Source: Mycobacterium sp. 1245805.9 (GTDB taxonomy: Bacteria > Actinomycetota > Actinomycetes > Mycobacteriales > Mycobacteriaceae). From it: a DNA stretch of 64,000 nt. Numbering within the stretch: position 1 is the stretch's first letter; every line of letters starts with the position of its first letter. The notes beneath the pieces are model-generated. The model searched no databases and was not told where the DNA came from. It worked only from the letters and a program-made list of their open reading frames with translations. The stretch covers positions 1 to 64,000 of the forward strand of contig NZ_LZKR01000217.1 in the NCBI RefSeq assembly GCF_001672915.1, read 5' to 3'. Of this stretch, positions 9,145 through 18,327 are shown one piece after another. Made by a program: the position numbers and the translations under genes.

Positions 9145-12011
9145 CCAACCATCAGCTGCAGCACCGTCGGCCATCGATAGCGCGGACGATCCGGCGTTTT
9201 TCGGTCCTGATCATCCTGGGGTGGCTGGCGATCATCGCGGCGTTGAATGTTTTCGTTCCCCCGCTGGAGCAGGTCGAGAACCAACATTCGGTTTCCCCGA
9301 CTCTCACCGATGCGCCGTCCGCCACCGCCTCCCAGCGGCTGAATGAGGACTTCAAGGCAGCCGACCAATCCGGCCAATCGGGTTCGACGAGTGTCGCGAC
9401 CATCGTGTTGGAGGGTCAGCAACCCCTCGGCGACGACGCCCACCGATATTACGATCGGTTGATTTCCCAGCTAAAAGACGACCCGAAGCATGTGATACAT
9501 GTCAACGATTTCTGGGGTGATGAATTAACCAGGCAGGCGGCGCAAAGCGCCGATGGTAAGGCCGCGTATGTTCTGGTGATTATCTCTGCCGGCAACGAGT
9601 CGATCGAAGCCGTTCAGCATATCGTCGCACGGACGCCGGCGCCGCAGGGAGTCAAAGCGTTCGTCACCGGACCGGCGGCGATCGTTTCGGATATGAGCCA
9701 CAGTGGTGACAGAACGGTCGCCACAATTACTCTGGTAAGCATTGCGGTGATCTTCTTTACGCTGCTTATCGTCTATCGTTCGGTCATCACCGTGGTTCTT
9801 TTGTTGGTGGTGGTGGGCATCGAATTAATGGTTGCCCGCGGAATTGTCGCTTTTATTGGCTATCACGGAATCATCGGGCTGAGCACCCTCGCGGTCAACC
9901 TGCTGGTATCCCTCGTGATCGCGGCCGGAACCGACTACGGGATATTTTTTATCGGCCGGTATCAGGAGGCCCGTCAGGCCGGCGACGACCGAGAAACGGC
10001 TTTTTACACCACCTACCACGGGGTCGCCAAGGTCGTCGTGGCCTCGGGTTTGACGATCGCCGGGGCGCTTTACTGCCTGGTCTTCACCCGGCTGCCCTCC
10101 TTCTATGTACTCGCCGTCCCGTGCGCGGTGGCCGTGCTGGTCGCCGTCGCGGTCGCGGTCACGCTGATCCCGGCGGTCCTCACGGTCGGCAGCCGTTTCG
10201 GTTTGTTCGAACCCAAACGGAAAATCAGCTTCCGCGTGTGGCGACGGGTGGGCACGGCGATCGTCCGATGGCCCGCGCCCATTCTCGCGGCGGCGTTGGC
10301 GGTCACGCTGATCGGGCTGCTGACGCTGCCGGGCTACAACCCCAGCTACAACGACCAGAAATTCATCCCCAAGGACATTCCCGGCAATTTGGGCTACGAG
10401 GCCGCGGCCCGGCATTTCCCCCCGTCGGCAATGATGGCACCCGAAATTCTGTTGGTCGAGGCCAATCACGACCTGCGCGATTCGGCCGATTTTCTGGTGC
10501 TGGACAAACTGGCCAAGGCCGTCCTCGCCGTGCCCGGCATTTCGTCGGTGCAGGCCGTGACCCGGCCCGAGGGAACCCCGATCAAGCACACGACGATCCC
10601 GTATTTGCTCAGCATGCAGGCGGCCGGCCAGCAGCAATTCCTCACATTCCAGAGGGCGCGCATGAACGACCTGCTCAAGCAGGCCGACCTGATAACCGAG
10701 GCGATCAACGTTACGCAGCGCATGTATGAGGTGATGAAGCAATTGGTCGCCACCACGCATGACGTGGTCGCCAACACGCACGAAATGCAGGCCCTCACCA
10801 GCGAGTTGCGGGATCACATCGCCGATTTCGAAGATTTCTTCAGGCCGCTCCGCAGTTACTTCTATTGGGAAAAGCACTGTTACGACATTCCGATTTGCTT
10901 CGCGATCAGAAGCATCTTTGATTCGCTCGACGGCGTCGACGCGGTGAGCGACAAGCTGATCCTGCTGGTGGCAGACCTCGATCAGGTCGACGCGCTGCTG
11001 CCGCAGATCCTGGCCCAGCTACCGCAGACGATCGCGATCATGCAGGAGTCGCGGACCATGCTGCTCACCATGCACAGCACCATGTCCGGCGTCCTCGGCA
11101 ACATGGGCGACAACAGCAACAACTCGACCGCCATGGGCAGGGCGTTCGACACCGCGCAGAACGACGATTCCTTCTACTTGCCGCCGGAAACGTTGAAGAA
11201 CAAAGACTTCCAGCGAATCATGAACATCTTCGTGTCGCCGGACGGCAAGGACGTCCGCATGCTGATCCTGCAGAAGGGCGACCCGTCGTCGTCCGACGGC
11301 CTGTCGCGGGTGGACGCGATCAAGAGCGCCGCCGAGGAGGCGCTCAAGGGAACCCCGCTGGAAGACTCGAAGATTTACCTCTCCGGCACGGCGGCGTCGG
11401 TGCGCGACCAGGTGCGGGCATCGACAATCGACCTCATGATCGCGGGAATCGCCGCGCTCTGCCTGATTTTCATCGTCATGCTGATCATGACGCGGAGTTT
11501 CATCGCCGCCCTGGTCATCGTCGGCACGGTATTGCTGTCGCTCGGCGCTTCCTTCGGGCTCTCCGTATTCGCCTGGCAGAATTTGCTGGGCATACAAATA
11601 CATTGGTCAGTGCTGGTGATGTCGGTGATCGTCCTTTTGGCGGTGGGCTCCGACTATAACTTGCTGCTGGTGGCCCGGATGAAAGAGGAAATCGGCGCGG
11701 GCATAAACACCGGCATCATTCGCGCCATGGGCGGCACCGGCAAGGTCGTGACGAACGCGGGCCTGGTGTTCGCGTTCACCATGGGCTCCATGCTCGTCAG
11801 CGACCTGCGCACCATCGGTCAGGTGGGCACGACGATCGGCCTGGGGTTGCTGTTCGACACGCTGGTGGTGCGCGCGTTCATGACGCCGTCCATCGCCGCG
11901 CTGCTGGGTCGCTGGTTCTGGTGGCCGCAAAAGGTTCGCCCCCGGCCCGCGAGCACCATGCTGCGGCCCGCTGGACCCCGTCCGTTGGTGCGTGCCCTAC
12001 TGCTGAGATAG
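9141..12011 (+). CDS. MmpL family RND transporter (first of tandem pair)
   Basis: 956 aa. TM1 is near residues 15-37, a first periplasmic porter domain follows, and TM2-6 cover about 190-360. A long periplasmic coiled-coil domain (about 500-640, including KHCYDIPICFA with two Cys) comes next, then TM7-12 at the C-terminus. The proton-relay Asp-Tyr pairs are visible: GTDYG (Asp265) and GSDYN (Asp838). These features place it with the MmpS-linked MmpL4/MmpL5-type proteins, which use proton flux to move lipids or siderophores across the inner membrane. The start overlaps mmpS (ATGA). It is probably one half of a two-MmpL exporter with the gene at 12156. Confidence 0.93.
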   Translation: MTNHQLQHRRPSIARTIRRFSVLIILGWLAIIAALNVFVPPLEQVENQHSVSPTLTDAPSATASQRLNEDFKAADQSGQSGSTSVATIVLEGQQPLGDDAHRYYDRLISQLKDDPKHVIHVNDFWGDELTRQAAQSADGKAAYVLVIISAGNESIEAVQHIVARTPAPQGVKAFVTGPAAIVSDMSHSGDRTVATITLVSIAVIFFTLLIVYRSVITVVLLLVVVGIELMVARGIVAFIGYHGIIGLSTLAVNLLVSLVIAAGTDYGIFFIGRYQEARQAGDDRETAFYTTYHGVAKVVVASGLTIAGALYCLVFTRLPSFYVLAVPCAVAVLVAVAVAVTLIPAVLTVGSRFGLFEPKRKISFRVWRRVGTAIVRWPAPILAAALAVTLIGLLTLPGYNPSYNDQKFIPKDIPGNLGYEAAARHFPPSAMMAPEILLVEANHDLRDSADFLVLDKLAKAVLAVPGISSVQAVTRPEGTPIKHTTIPYLLSMQAAGQQQFLTFQRARMNDLLKQADLITEAINVTQRMYEVMKQLVATTHDVVANTHEMQALTSELRDHIADFEDFFRPLRSYFYWEKHCYDIPICFAIRSIFDSLDGVDAVSDKLILLVADLDQVDALLPQILAQLPQTIAIMQESRTMLLTMHSTMSGVLGNMGDNSNNSTAMGRAFDTAQNDDSFYLPPETLKNKDFQRIMNIFVSPDGKDVRMLILQKGDPSSSDGLSRVDAIKSAAEEALKGTPLEDSKIYLSGTAASVRDQVRASTIDLMIAGIAALCLIFIVMLIMTRSFIAALVIVGTVLLSLGASFGLSVFAWQNLLGIQIHWSVLVMSVIVLLAVGSDYNLLLVARMKEEIGAGINTGIIRAMGGTGKVVTNAGLVFAFTMGSMLVSDLRTIGQVGTTIGLGLLFDTLVVRAFMTPSIAALLGRWFWWPQKVRPRPASTMLRPAGPRPLVRALLLR

Positions 12012-12069
12012 CGGCGATCACGTGGCGCATTTTCAGTTCAGGACAAGACCGGCAACCGTGGGGAGCACC

Positions 12070-12159
12070 GTGGCACAAGGCGATAGCGGAAGCAGCTGCT
12101 GCCGCGTCGACGTGCCCGGTCCGGGCGCGTTCACCGGCGGCGCGGTGAAGGCCACATGA
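12070..12159 (+). CDS. Possible 29-aa leader peptide between the mmpL genes
   Basis: GTG 12070 has GGGGAG at 12058-12063, six bases upstream. It opens a 29-codon frame (MAQGDSGSSCCRVDVPGPGA...) whose TGA at 12157-12159 overlaps the ATG of the second mmpL as ATGA. No family is recognised. It may serve only to couple translation, or be the end of a decayed second mmpS. A coincidence of frame is also possible. Confidence 0.3.
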   Translation: MAQGDSGSSCCRVDVPGPGAFTGGAVKAT

Positions 12160-15071
12160 GCACCGAAGGCCAACGGCCACCGTTCTTTGCGCGGACGATC
12201 CGCCGGATTTCCCTCGTCGTCATCCTGGCGTGGGTGGCCTTGACGGCGCTGGTGACGTTCGGGGTGCCTCCCCTGGAGCGGGTCGGCGAAGAGCACTCGG
12301 TACCCCTGGCACCGCAGGACGCGCCCTCGGTGCGGGCCATGACGAGCATGGGCCAGGCCTTCAAGGAGTCCGATTCGGACAGCTTCGCGATGATCGTGCT
12401 GGAGGGGCAGCAGCCGCTCGGCAACGACGCGCGCACCTACTACCGGGAACTGGTCCGCCAGTTGAGGAACGACCCCCGGCACGTCGAACACGTGCAGGAC
12501 CTGTGGGGAGATCGCCTCACCGCGACGGGCGTGGAAAGTGCCGACGGCAAGGCCGCGTACGTGCAGCTGAATCTGGCCGGCAATCAGGGCACCACCTTGG
12601 CGCAGGAATCCGTGACTGCGGTCCGCCAGATCATCAAGCAGACGCCGCCCCCGCCCGGTGTCGAGGCCCATCTCACCGGCCCGGCGGCGCTCATCCCGGA
12701 CATGGTGCGCAGCGGCAACGACTCGCTGCTGAAGATGACGCTGATAGCCGGCGCGATCATCTTCGTGGTGCTGCTGCTGGTCTACCGGTCGGTCACCACC
12801 GTGATCCTGGTGGTGATCGGGGTGGGCGTCGAAGTCGGCTCGGCCCGAGGGATCATCGCGTTTCTCGGCGATCACAACATGGTCGTGCTCTCGACGTTCG
12901 CCATCAATCTGCTGGTGACGCTGTCGATGGCGGCCGGAACCGACTACGGCATTTTCTTCTTCGGTCGTTATCAGGAGGCGCGTCAGGCCGGCGAGGATCC
13001 CGAAACCGCGTACTACACCACCTACCGCGGCGTCGCTCCCGTCGTCCTGGGTTCCGGTTTGACGATCGCCGGGGCAATGCTGTGCCTGAGCTTCACGCGG
13101 ATGCCGATTTTCCAGACGATCGGCGTGCCCTGTGCGGTGGGCATGCTCGTCGCGGTCGCCGTCGCGGTCACGCTGGTCCCGGCGGTTCTGACCATGGGAA
13201 GCCGGTTCGGGCTGTGTGACCCCAAGCGCAAGCTGGCGCAAAAACGATGGCGGGGGTTCGGCACCGCGATTGTCCGCTGGCCCGCGCCCATTCTCGTCAC
13301 GACATTGGCGGTCGCACTGGTCGGCCTGGTGACGCTTCCGGGCTACCAAACAAGCTACGACGACCGGCCCTATCTACCCAAAGACCTTCCCGCCAATCTG
13401 GGGTTTGCGGCCGCCGATCGCCATTTCTCGCAATCGCGAATGTTGCCCGACATTCTGACGATCCAAGCCGACCACGATATGCGCAATCCGGCGGACTTTC
13501 TGGTGCTGCACAAGATAGCCAAGGCGATTTTCCGGGTTCCGGGGATTTCCCGCGTGCAGGGCATAACCCGCCCCGAGGGAACGCCGATCGAGCACACCTC
13601 GATACCGTTCCTGATCAGCCTTCAAAACTCGTCCCTGATGCAGAACATGCAATTCATGAAGGCCCGGATGAACGACATGCTCACGGAGGCCGACTCGCTC
13701 GCCAAACAGATCGCGATATTGAAGCACCTGTACGAATTGCAGAAGCAGCTCACCGCCGTCGCCCACGAAACGGTCGGGGTGGCGAAAGAGATGGAATCCA
13801 TCGTGGACGAGCTGGAAGGCCACGTGGCGGACTTCGACGACTTCTTCCGCCCGATTCGAAGTTATTTCTACTGGGAAAAGCACTGCTACGACATCCCCAT
13901 CTGCTTTGCGTTGCGGTCGATATTTCAGCTGTTCGACAGCGTCGACGCGCTCAGCGACAGATTGCACATGGTCGTCAAAGATGCGGAGAAGGCGGACGAG
14001 CTGGCGGCGCAGCTGCTCCTGCTGACGCCGCCACTGATCGCGATCGCGGAGGCCACGCGCGTGACGCTGTTGACGAACCACAGCACCACGTCCGGGCTTT
14101 TCGGTCAGCTGGACGAGGCGAGTCGGAACGCAACCACCATGGGGCAGGCGTTCGACGCCGCCAAGAACGACGACTCCTTCTTCCTGCCCCCGGATGTCTT
14201 CCAAAACGCCGACTTCCAGCGTGCGATGAGTTCCTTCGTGTCCCCGGACGGGAAAGCGGCCCGGTTCATCATTTCGCACCGAGGCGATCCCGCGACGCCC
14301 GAGGGCATAGCGCGGATCGATCCGATCAGGACGGCGGCCGAAGAGGCGCTCAAGACGACTCCGCTGGAGAGCGCCAAGATTTCCATTGCCGGCGCCGCGG
14401 CGACCTACAAGGACTTCGACGACGGCTCGAAATACGATCTGTGGATCGCGCTCGTCGGTGCGCTGTGCCTGATTTTCGTCATCATGCTCGCGCTTACGCG
14501 AAGTTTTGTGGCCGCCCTGGTGATCGTGGGGACGGTGGTGCTTTCCTTGGGCGCATCGTTCGGGCTGTCGGTTTTGGTGTGGCAGTACGTTCTGGGCATC
14601 AAGCTGCACTGGATGGTGCTGCCGATGTCGGTGATCGTCCTGCTGGCGGTGGGATCCGACTACAACTTGCTCCTGGTGGCCCGGATGAAAGAGGAAATAG
14701 CCGCCGGCATAAACACCGGCATCATCCGCGCCATGGGTGGCACCGGGAAGGTCGTGACGAACGCCGGGCTGGTGTTCGCCTTCACCATGGCCTCGATGAT
14801 CTTCAGCGATTTGCTGGTCATCGGCCAGCTGGGTACCACTATCGGCCTGGGCCTGTTGTTCGACACGTTGGTCGTGCGCTCGTTCATGACGCCGTCGATC
14901 GCCGCGCTGCTCGGGCGGTGGTTCTGGTGGCCCCAGACGGTCCGCCCGCGCCCCGCCAGCTACATGCTTCGCTCCGAGGGGCCGCGCGGGCTGGTGCGGT
15001 CCCTGCTGCTGCACGACGAGCATCGCGACGACGACGCGGCCACGGTCGAACTCCCGCGGGTGACCGTCTAG
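12156..15071 (+). CDS. MmpL family RND transporter (second of tandem pair)
   Basis: 971 aa, strongly similar along its length to the preceding MmpL. It has the same 12-TM layout, the periplasmic coiled coil with KHCYDIPICFALRSIFQLFDS, and the relay pairs GTDYG (Asp263) and GSDYN (Asp835). Tandem MmpL genes behind one mmpS are known in glycopeptidolipid loci (mmpS4-mmpL4a-mmpL4b), where both are required for export. The gap to the first mmpL is 144 bp and holds a possible coupled 29-codon frame. The start ATG 12156 overlaps that frame. Substrate is inferred to be the product of the adjacent glycosyltransferases and acyltransferase. Confidence 0.93.
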   Translation: MSTEGQRPPFFARTIRRISLVVILAWVALTALVTFGVPPLERVGEEHSVPLAPQDAPSVRAMTSMGQAFKESDSDSFAMIVLEGQQPLGNDARTYYRELVRQLRNDPRHVEHVQDLWGDRLTATGVESADGKAAYVQLNLAGNQGTTLAQESVTAVRQIIKQTPPPPGVEAHLTGPAALIPDMVRSGNDSLLKMTLIAGAIIFVVLLLVYRSVTTVILVVIGVGVEVGSARGIIAFLGDHNMVVLSTFAINLLVTLSMAAGTDYGIFFFGRYQEARQAGEDPETAYYTTYRGVAPVVLGSGLTIAGAMLCLSFTRMPIFQTIGVPCAVGMLVAVAVAVTLVPAVLTMGSRFGLCDPKRKLAQKRWRGFGTAIVRWPAPILVTTLAVALVGLVTLPGYQTSYDDRPYLPKDLPANLGFAAADRHFSQSRMLPDILTIQADHDMRNPADFLVLHKIAKAIFRVPGISRVQGITRPEGTPIEHTSIPFLISLQNSSLMQNMQFMKARMNDMLTEADSLAKQIAILKHLYELQKQLTAVAHETVGVAKEMESIVDELEGHVADFDDFFRPIRSYFYWEKHCYDIPICFALRSIFQLFDSVDALSDRLHMVVKDAEKADELAAQLLLLTPPLIAIAEATRVTLLTNHSTTSGLFGQLDEASRNATTMGQAFDAAKNDDSFFLPPDVFQNADFQRAMSSFVSPDGKAARFIISHRGDPATPEGIARIDPIRTAAEEALKTTPLESAKISIAGAAATYKDFDDGSKYDLWIALVGALCLIFVIMLALTRSFVAALVIVGTVVLSLGASFGLSVLVWQYVLGIKLHWMVLPMSVIVLLAVGSDYNLLLVARMKEEIAAGINTGIIRAMGGTGKVVTNAGLVFAFTMASMIFSDLLVIGQLGTTIGLGLLFDTLVVRSFMTPSIAALLGRWFWWPQTVRPRPASYMLRSEGPRGLVRSLLLHDEHRDDDAATVELPRVTV

Positions 15072-15095
15072 GTCGCGGGCAATAGTGCCCGCAGT

Positions 15096-15632
15096 TTACG
15101 GAATCGGAATCGGTGCGCCGGTAAGGAATTTCGCCAGGGTTTGCTCCAACGCGATCAATCCCGCCAGCGTCAAATACGTCAAAACCAGTGCTTCGTATGC
15201 GATATACACGGGTAGCTCAAAGAAGCTCAAGAAGAATTTCAGCACACCCGTCGTGCTGTTGTAGAGGCTGTTGAACGCTGCGAGGAACCCGGCCGGCGCG
15301 TCGATGAGCTCTTGAATAATCGAGTTCGAATCGGCGGCCACGGACGCGGCGTTGACGGCCTCGGCGGCCGCATAGGCGCCCCCGCCCGCCGTCAACTGCT
15401 GCGCGAATTGCTGGCCGAACGCCGACGCCTTCCCGACCAGCCCCTGGAAGCTCTGGGCGGCCTGGGAGAACACCTGGGCGACGGCCGCCGACACCTCGTC
15501 GGCGGCGGCGGGTATCACCCCGACGGTCGGCGCCGCCGCCGTCAGGTGTGCCGCACGGAGCGTCGAACCGATAGCAGCCACATCGTTTGCCGCCGCCGCC
15601 ATCAACTCCGGTGTCGCCATCACATACGACAT
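15096..15632 (-). CDS. PE family protein
   Basis: 178 aa from ATG 15632, with GGAGGATAG just upstream. The N-terminal PE domain is MSYVMATPELMAAAANDVAAIGS... with ADEVSAAVAQVFSQAAQSFQ. After about residue 100 it has a non-PGRS hydrophobic tail (LKFFLSFFELPVYIAYEALVLTYLTLAGLI) ending in PIPIP. PE proteins are secreted through ESX systems, usually with a PPE partner; none lies next to it. The tail could insert in a membrane. It is convergent with the second mmpL, with 24 bp between stops. Confidence 0.88.
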   Translation of the reverse strand: MSYVMATPELMAAAANDVAAIGSTLRAAHLTAAAPTVGVIPAAADEVSAAVAQVFSQAAQSFQGLVGKASAFGQQFAQQLTAGGGAYAAAEAVNAASVAADSNSIIQELIDAPAGFLAAFNSLYNSTTGVLKFFLSFFELPVYIAYEALVLTYLTLAGLIALEQTLAKFLTGAPIPIP

Positions 15633-15943
15633 ATCTATCCTCCAGCCGGTCACCGGCGACCCAGCGGTGAAGCAAGAAGCATGGCTGGGTGACGCCCGTC
15701 ACGGAGATTACACACAAGTACAACGGCGCGGGGCAGGTTCCAGTGATCGCCAAGAAATAAAACTTTCCGCATGTTTTGGGGCCCTCCTCGGGGCCGCCGC
15801 ATACCTACACCCCGCCAGCCCGCGCGGTTGGAGTCACTCCGGAAACCGTCCCGGGCGGCTTCGATAAGCCGCTACTTCATCGCCGACGGTCGGCCCCGCC
15901 GCCGGCGGAATTGCGGCGGCATGGACTCGGGAGCGTCAGGATC
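15633..15943. other. 311-bp intergenic region upstream of the PE gene
   Basis: No credible gene is seen. The region lies between the PE start and the stop of the YbjN-type gene, both on the reverse strand, so it should hold the PE promoter. A short GGCCC/GGGCC dyad lies near 15780-15795 but lacks a T-tract. Confidence 0.4.
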
Positions 15944-16414
15944 TCAGCTGGCGTCGCGCAACATCGGCTGCGCCGTCGCGGACAACTCGACGACCACCGT
16001 CGCCTCAGCAAACAGATCGACGGCGTCGGCGATGGTGCGGTCGACGAACGAAGCGAAATCCTCGAAGGAGATGCTCTCCTGGATCCACCGGGACCTGCGG
16101 GCGACCAGGCCGACACGTTGCGGATCGGCGCAACCGTGCACGATCGCGGTGACTTTGCGGTTCTGCTTGTTCCACGTGTCGGCTAACCGGGTGAGCCAGG
16201 GGCGGTCGGCGGCGCGGAAGGAGCCCGCGGGAGCGACCCCGATGACCAGCATGTCGCCGAACGACGGTGCGATCTCGAGGTGGATGTGCAGCCGCCTGGC
16301 GTCGGCGTTGGCGACACAGAAGTATTCGCCGTCGTGCTCGCCCTTGAGGAACTGCAGCCCGCAGGTGCGTACGTAGCGTTCGATCAACTTGGCGCAGAGC
16401 GACTGACTCATCAT
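15944..16414 (-). CDS. YbjN/type III secretion chaperone-like domain protein
   Basis: 156 aa from ATG 16414 (AGGA about ten bases upstream); an alternative ATG at 16471 would add 19 residues. The sequence (LERYVRTCGLQFLKGE-like region, then RLHIHLEIAPSFGDMLVIGVAPAGSF, then DTWNKQNRKVTAIVHG) resembles the YbjN fold, small alpha-beta domains found in bacterial sensory or chaperone-like proteins. No catalytic residues are expected. It lies 65 bp downstream of bioA on the same strand, where M. tuberculosis has bioF1. Function is unknown; the family call is moderate. Confidence 0.65.
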   Translation of the reverse strand: MMSQSLCAKLIERYVRTCGLQFLKGEHDGEYFCVANADARRLHIHLEIAPSFGDMLVIGVAPAGSFRAADRPWLTRLADTWNKQNRKVTAIVHGCADPQRVGLVARRSRWIQESISFEDFASFVDRTIADAVDLFAEATVVVELSATAQPMLRDAS

Positions 16415-16479
16415 GAGGTAGATCCTGCGGCCAGCGACTTTGAGGACCCTTTGAGCCGAGCTAACCGGCATCGAAGAAT

Positions 16480-17817
16480 CTACTGAGAATTTGCTGAGCG
16501 ACCTTGGCCGTTTCGGCCGACCAGGCGCGCAACCTCGACCATCGCCGACGTGATCTGCGCGATCTCCCGGCCGGAGCAGACGTACGGCGGCATCGCGTAG
16601 ATCAGGTTCCGGAACGGGCGCAGCCACACGCCGTGGTCCAGCGCCGCCGGGGTGGCGACGGCCAGGTCGACCGGCCGGTCGCATTCGATGACTCCGATGG
16701 CGCCGCACACCCGCACGTCGGCCACGCCGGGCAGCGCCCGGGCCGGTCGCAGCCCGTCCACCAGCCCCGCGGATATCTCGCCCACCCTGGACCGCCAGTC
16801 CTGGGCGAGCAGCAGCTCGACGCTGGCCACCGACACCGCGCAGGCCAGCGGGTTAGCCATGAACGTGGGCCCGTGCATCAGCGCGCCGGCCTCCCCCGCG
16901 CTGATGGTGTGCGCGATGTCGGTGCTGCACAGGGTGGCGGCCAGGCTGAGGTACCCGCCGGTCAGCGCCTTGCCCACGCACATGATGTCCGGGCTCACCC
17001 CGGCGTGGTCGGCGGCGAACAGCTCACCGGTGCGCCCGAAGCCGGTCGCGATCTCGTCGAAGATCAGCAGCACCTCGTGCTTGCTGCAGGCCTCGCGCAG
17101 GTCCCGCAGGTAGGCCGGGTCGTGGAAGCGCATCCCGCCCGCCCCCTGCACGACGGGTTCCACGACGACGGCCGCCAGTTCGGGGGCGTGTTGGGCCAGT
17201 TGGGCCTCGAACGCCGCGCTGTAGGCGGGGTCGTAGTCGCGCGGCACCTGCGGGGCGAACACCTGCCGGGCCAGGATGTCGGTCCACAGCGAGTGCATGC
17301 CGCCGTCGGGGTCACAGATGCTCATCGGGGTGAAGGTGTCGCCGTGGTAGCCGCCCCGCCATGTCATCAGCCGGTGCTTGGTGGGCCGGCCGCGGCTGCG
17401 CCAGTACTGCAGCGCCATCTTGACCGCGACCTCCACCGACACCGACCCGGAGTCGCTGAAGAAGACCGTCTCCAAGCCCGCCGGCGTGATCTCCACCAGC
17501 AGCCGCGCCAGCCGGGCCGCGGGCTCGTGGGTCAGCCCGCCGAACATGACGTGGTTCATGGTGGCCAGCTGCGCGGCCAGCGCGGCGTCCAGGTCGGGGT
17601 GGCCGTGCCCGTGGATCGCGGTCCACCACGAGCTCATCGCGTCGAGCGCCTCGATGGGCTCGCCGTCGCGGATCAGCGTCAGCCAGGCGCCTCGCGCGCC
17701 GACAGCCACGACGGGCGCCACCGCTTCCCGGCCGATGGTGCTGTAGGGGTGCCACAGGTGCGCCGCGTCGATCGCGCTGATCTCCTCGGGCGTGAGCCCG
17801 GTCCTCGCCGCAGGCAT
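16480..17817 (-). CDS. bioA: Adenosylmethionine-8-amino-7-oxononanoate aminotransferase
   Basis: 445 aa from ATG 17817. BioA transfers the amino group of S-adenosylmethionine to KAPA, giving DAPA, the antepenultimate step of biotin synthesis; it is a cytosolic class III PLP aminotransferase. Diagnostic segments are HLWHPYSTIG (substrate site), the SSWWTAIHGHGHP region, IFDEIATGFGRTG (cofactor Asp) and VGKALTGGYLSLA, with the PLP Lys near residue 282. Length matches M. tuberculosis BioA (Rv1568, 437 aa). It is not followed by bioF or bioD here, unlike M. tuberculosis. It diverges from the membrane-protein gene at 17875. Confidence 0.96.
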   Translation of the reverse strand: MPAARTGLTPEEISAIDAAHLWHPYSTIGREAVAPVVAVGARGAWLTLIRDGEPIEALDAMSSWWTAIHGHGHPDLDAALAAQLATMNHVMFGGLTHEPAARLARLLVEITPAGLETVFFSDSGSVSVEVAVKMALQYWRSRGRPTKHRLMTWRGGYHGDTFTPMSICDPDGGMHSLWTDILARQVFAPQVPRDYDPAYSAAFEAQLAQHAPELAAVVVEPVVQGAGGMRFHDPAYLRDLREACSKHEVLLIFDEIATGFGRTGELFAADHAGVSPDIMCVGKALTGGYLSLAATLCSTDIAHTISAGEAGALMHGPTFMANPLACAVSVASVELLLAQDWRSRVGEISAGLVDGLRPARALPGVADVRVCGAIGVIECDRPVDLAVATPAALDHGVWLRPFRNLIYAMPPYVCSGREIAQITSAMVEVARLVGRNGQGRSANSQ

Positions 17818-17874
17818 AGAGATCGAGCGTAGAGGCAGCCGGTTCGCACAATTCGCGGCCATCGGGGACCATCT

Positions 17875-18327
17875 ATGGCCATGGCTTCGCCGCACCAGAC
17901 CGACGACCCCAACCCGGGGGACCAGATCGCCGCCGCGCCGGCGCCCGAGCGCCCCGACCACCAGGCGCCGCGGGTGCTTCGCCTGCGGATCGCGGCCTGG
18001 GACGTCATCTGTACGGTCACGCTGCTGGTGCTGCTGTTGGTCCTGGCCACGGCGACCGACTGGCCGGCGCGGCTCTTCGGCTACCTCGGGAAGGTCTGCC
18101 AGGGCGAGGACTGCGGTCCGGTCCCGTTCGGGATCGACTACTACATTCACCCGGTGGTGTGGGGCGGCATCGGCGCGGCGATCGCCGCGGCCGGAATCGG
18201 CCCGTTCGTTTCGCTCCTGAAGGGCTGGTACATGTCCTTCTGGCCGGTCCTGGCTCTCGTCCTGCTCATGGTCGCCTCCGCGGCCGGCTTCATCCTGACC
18301 ACCTTCAGCGAGCGCTACTGGCTCTGA
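17875..18327 (+). CDS. Conserved mycobacterial membrane protein (Rv1567c-like position)
   Basis: 150 aa. A Pro/Ala-rich N-terminus (about 35 residues) is followed by three probable membrane spans: ICTVTLLVLLLVLATATDW, VVWGGIGAAIAAAGIGPFV and FWPVLALVLLMVASAAGFIL. A small extracytoplasmic loop between the first two carries two Cys (CQGEDCGP). No function is known. Gene order bioA / membrane protein / ripD matches Rv1568-Rv1567c-Rv1566c of M. tuberculosis, which supports a real gene. It is divergent from bioA across 57 bp. Confidence 0.8.
   Translation: MAMASPHQTDDPNPGDQIAAAPAPERPDHQAPRVLRLRIAAWDVICTVTLLVLLLVLATATDWPARLFGYLGKVCQGEDCGPVPFGIDYYIHPVVWGGIGAAIAAAGIGPFVSLLKGWYMSFWPVLALVLLMVASAAGFILTTFSERYWL

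Noticed and set aside
13247..15085. A 612-codon frame overlapping the second mmpL on the same strand
   Set aside because: The mmpL frame carries the membrane spans and proton-relay motifs; the other frame is Arg/Pro/Gly-rich out-of-frame translation.
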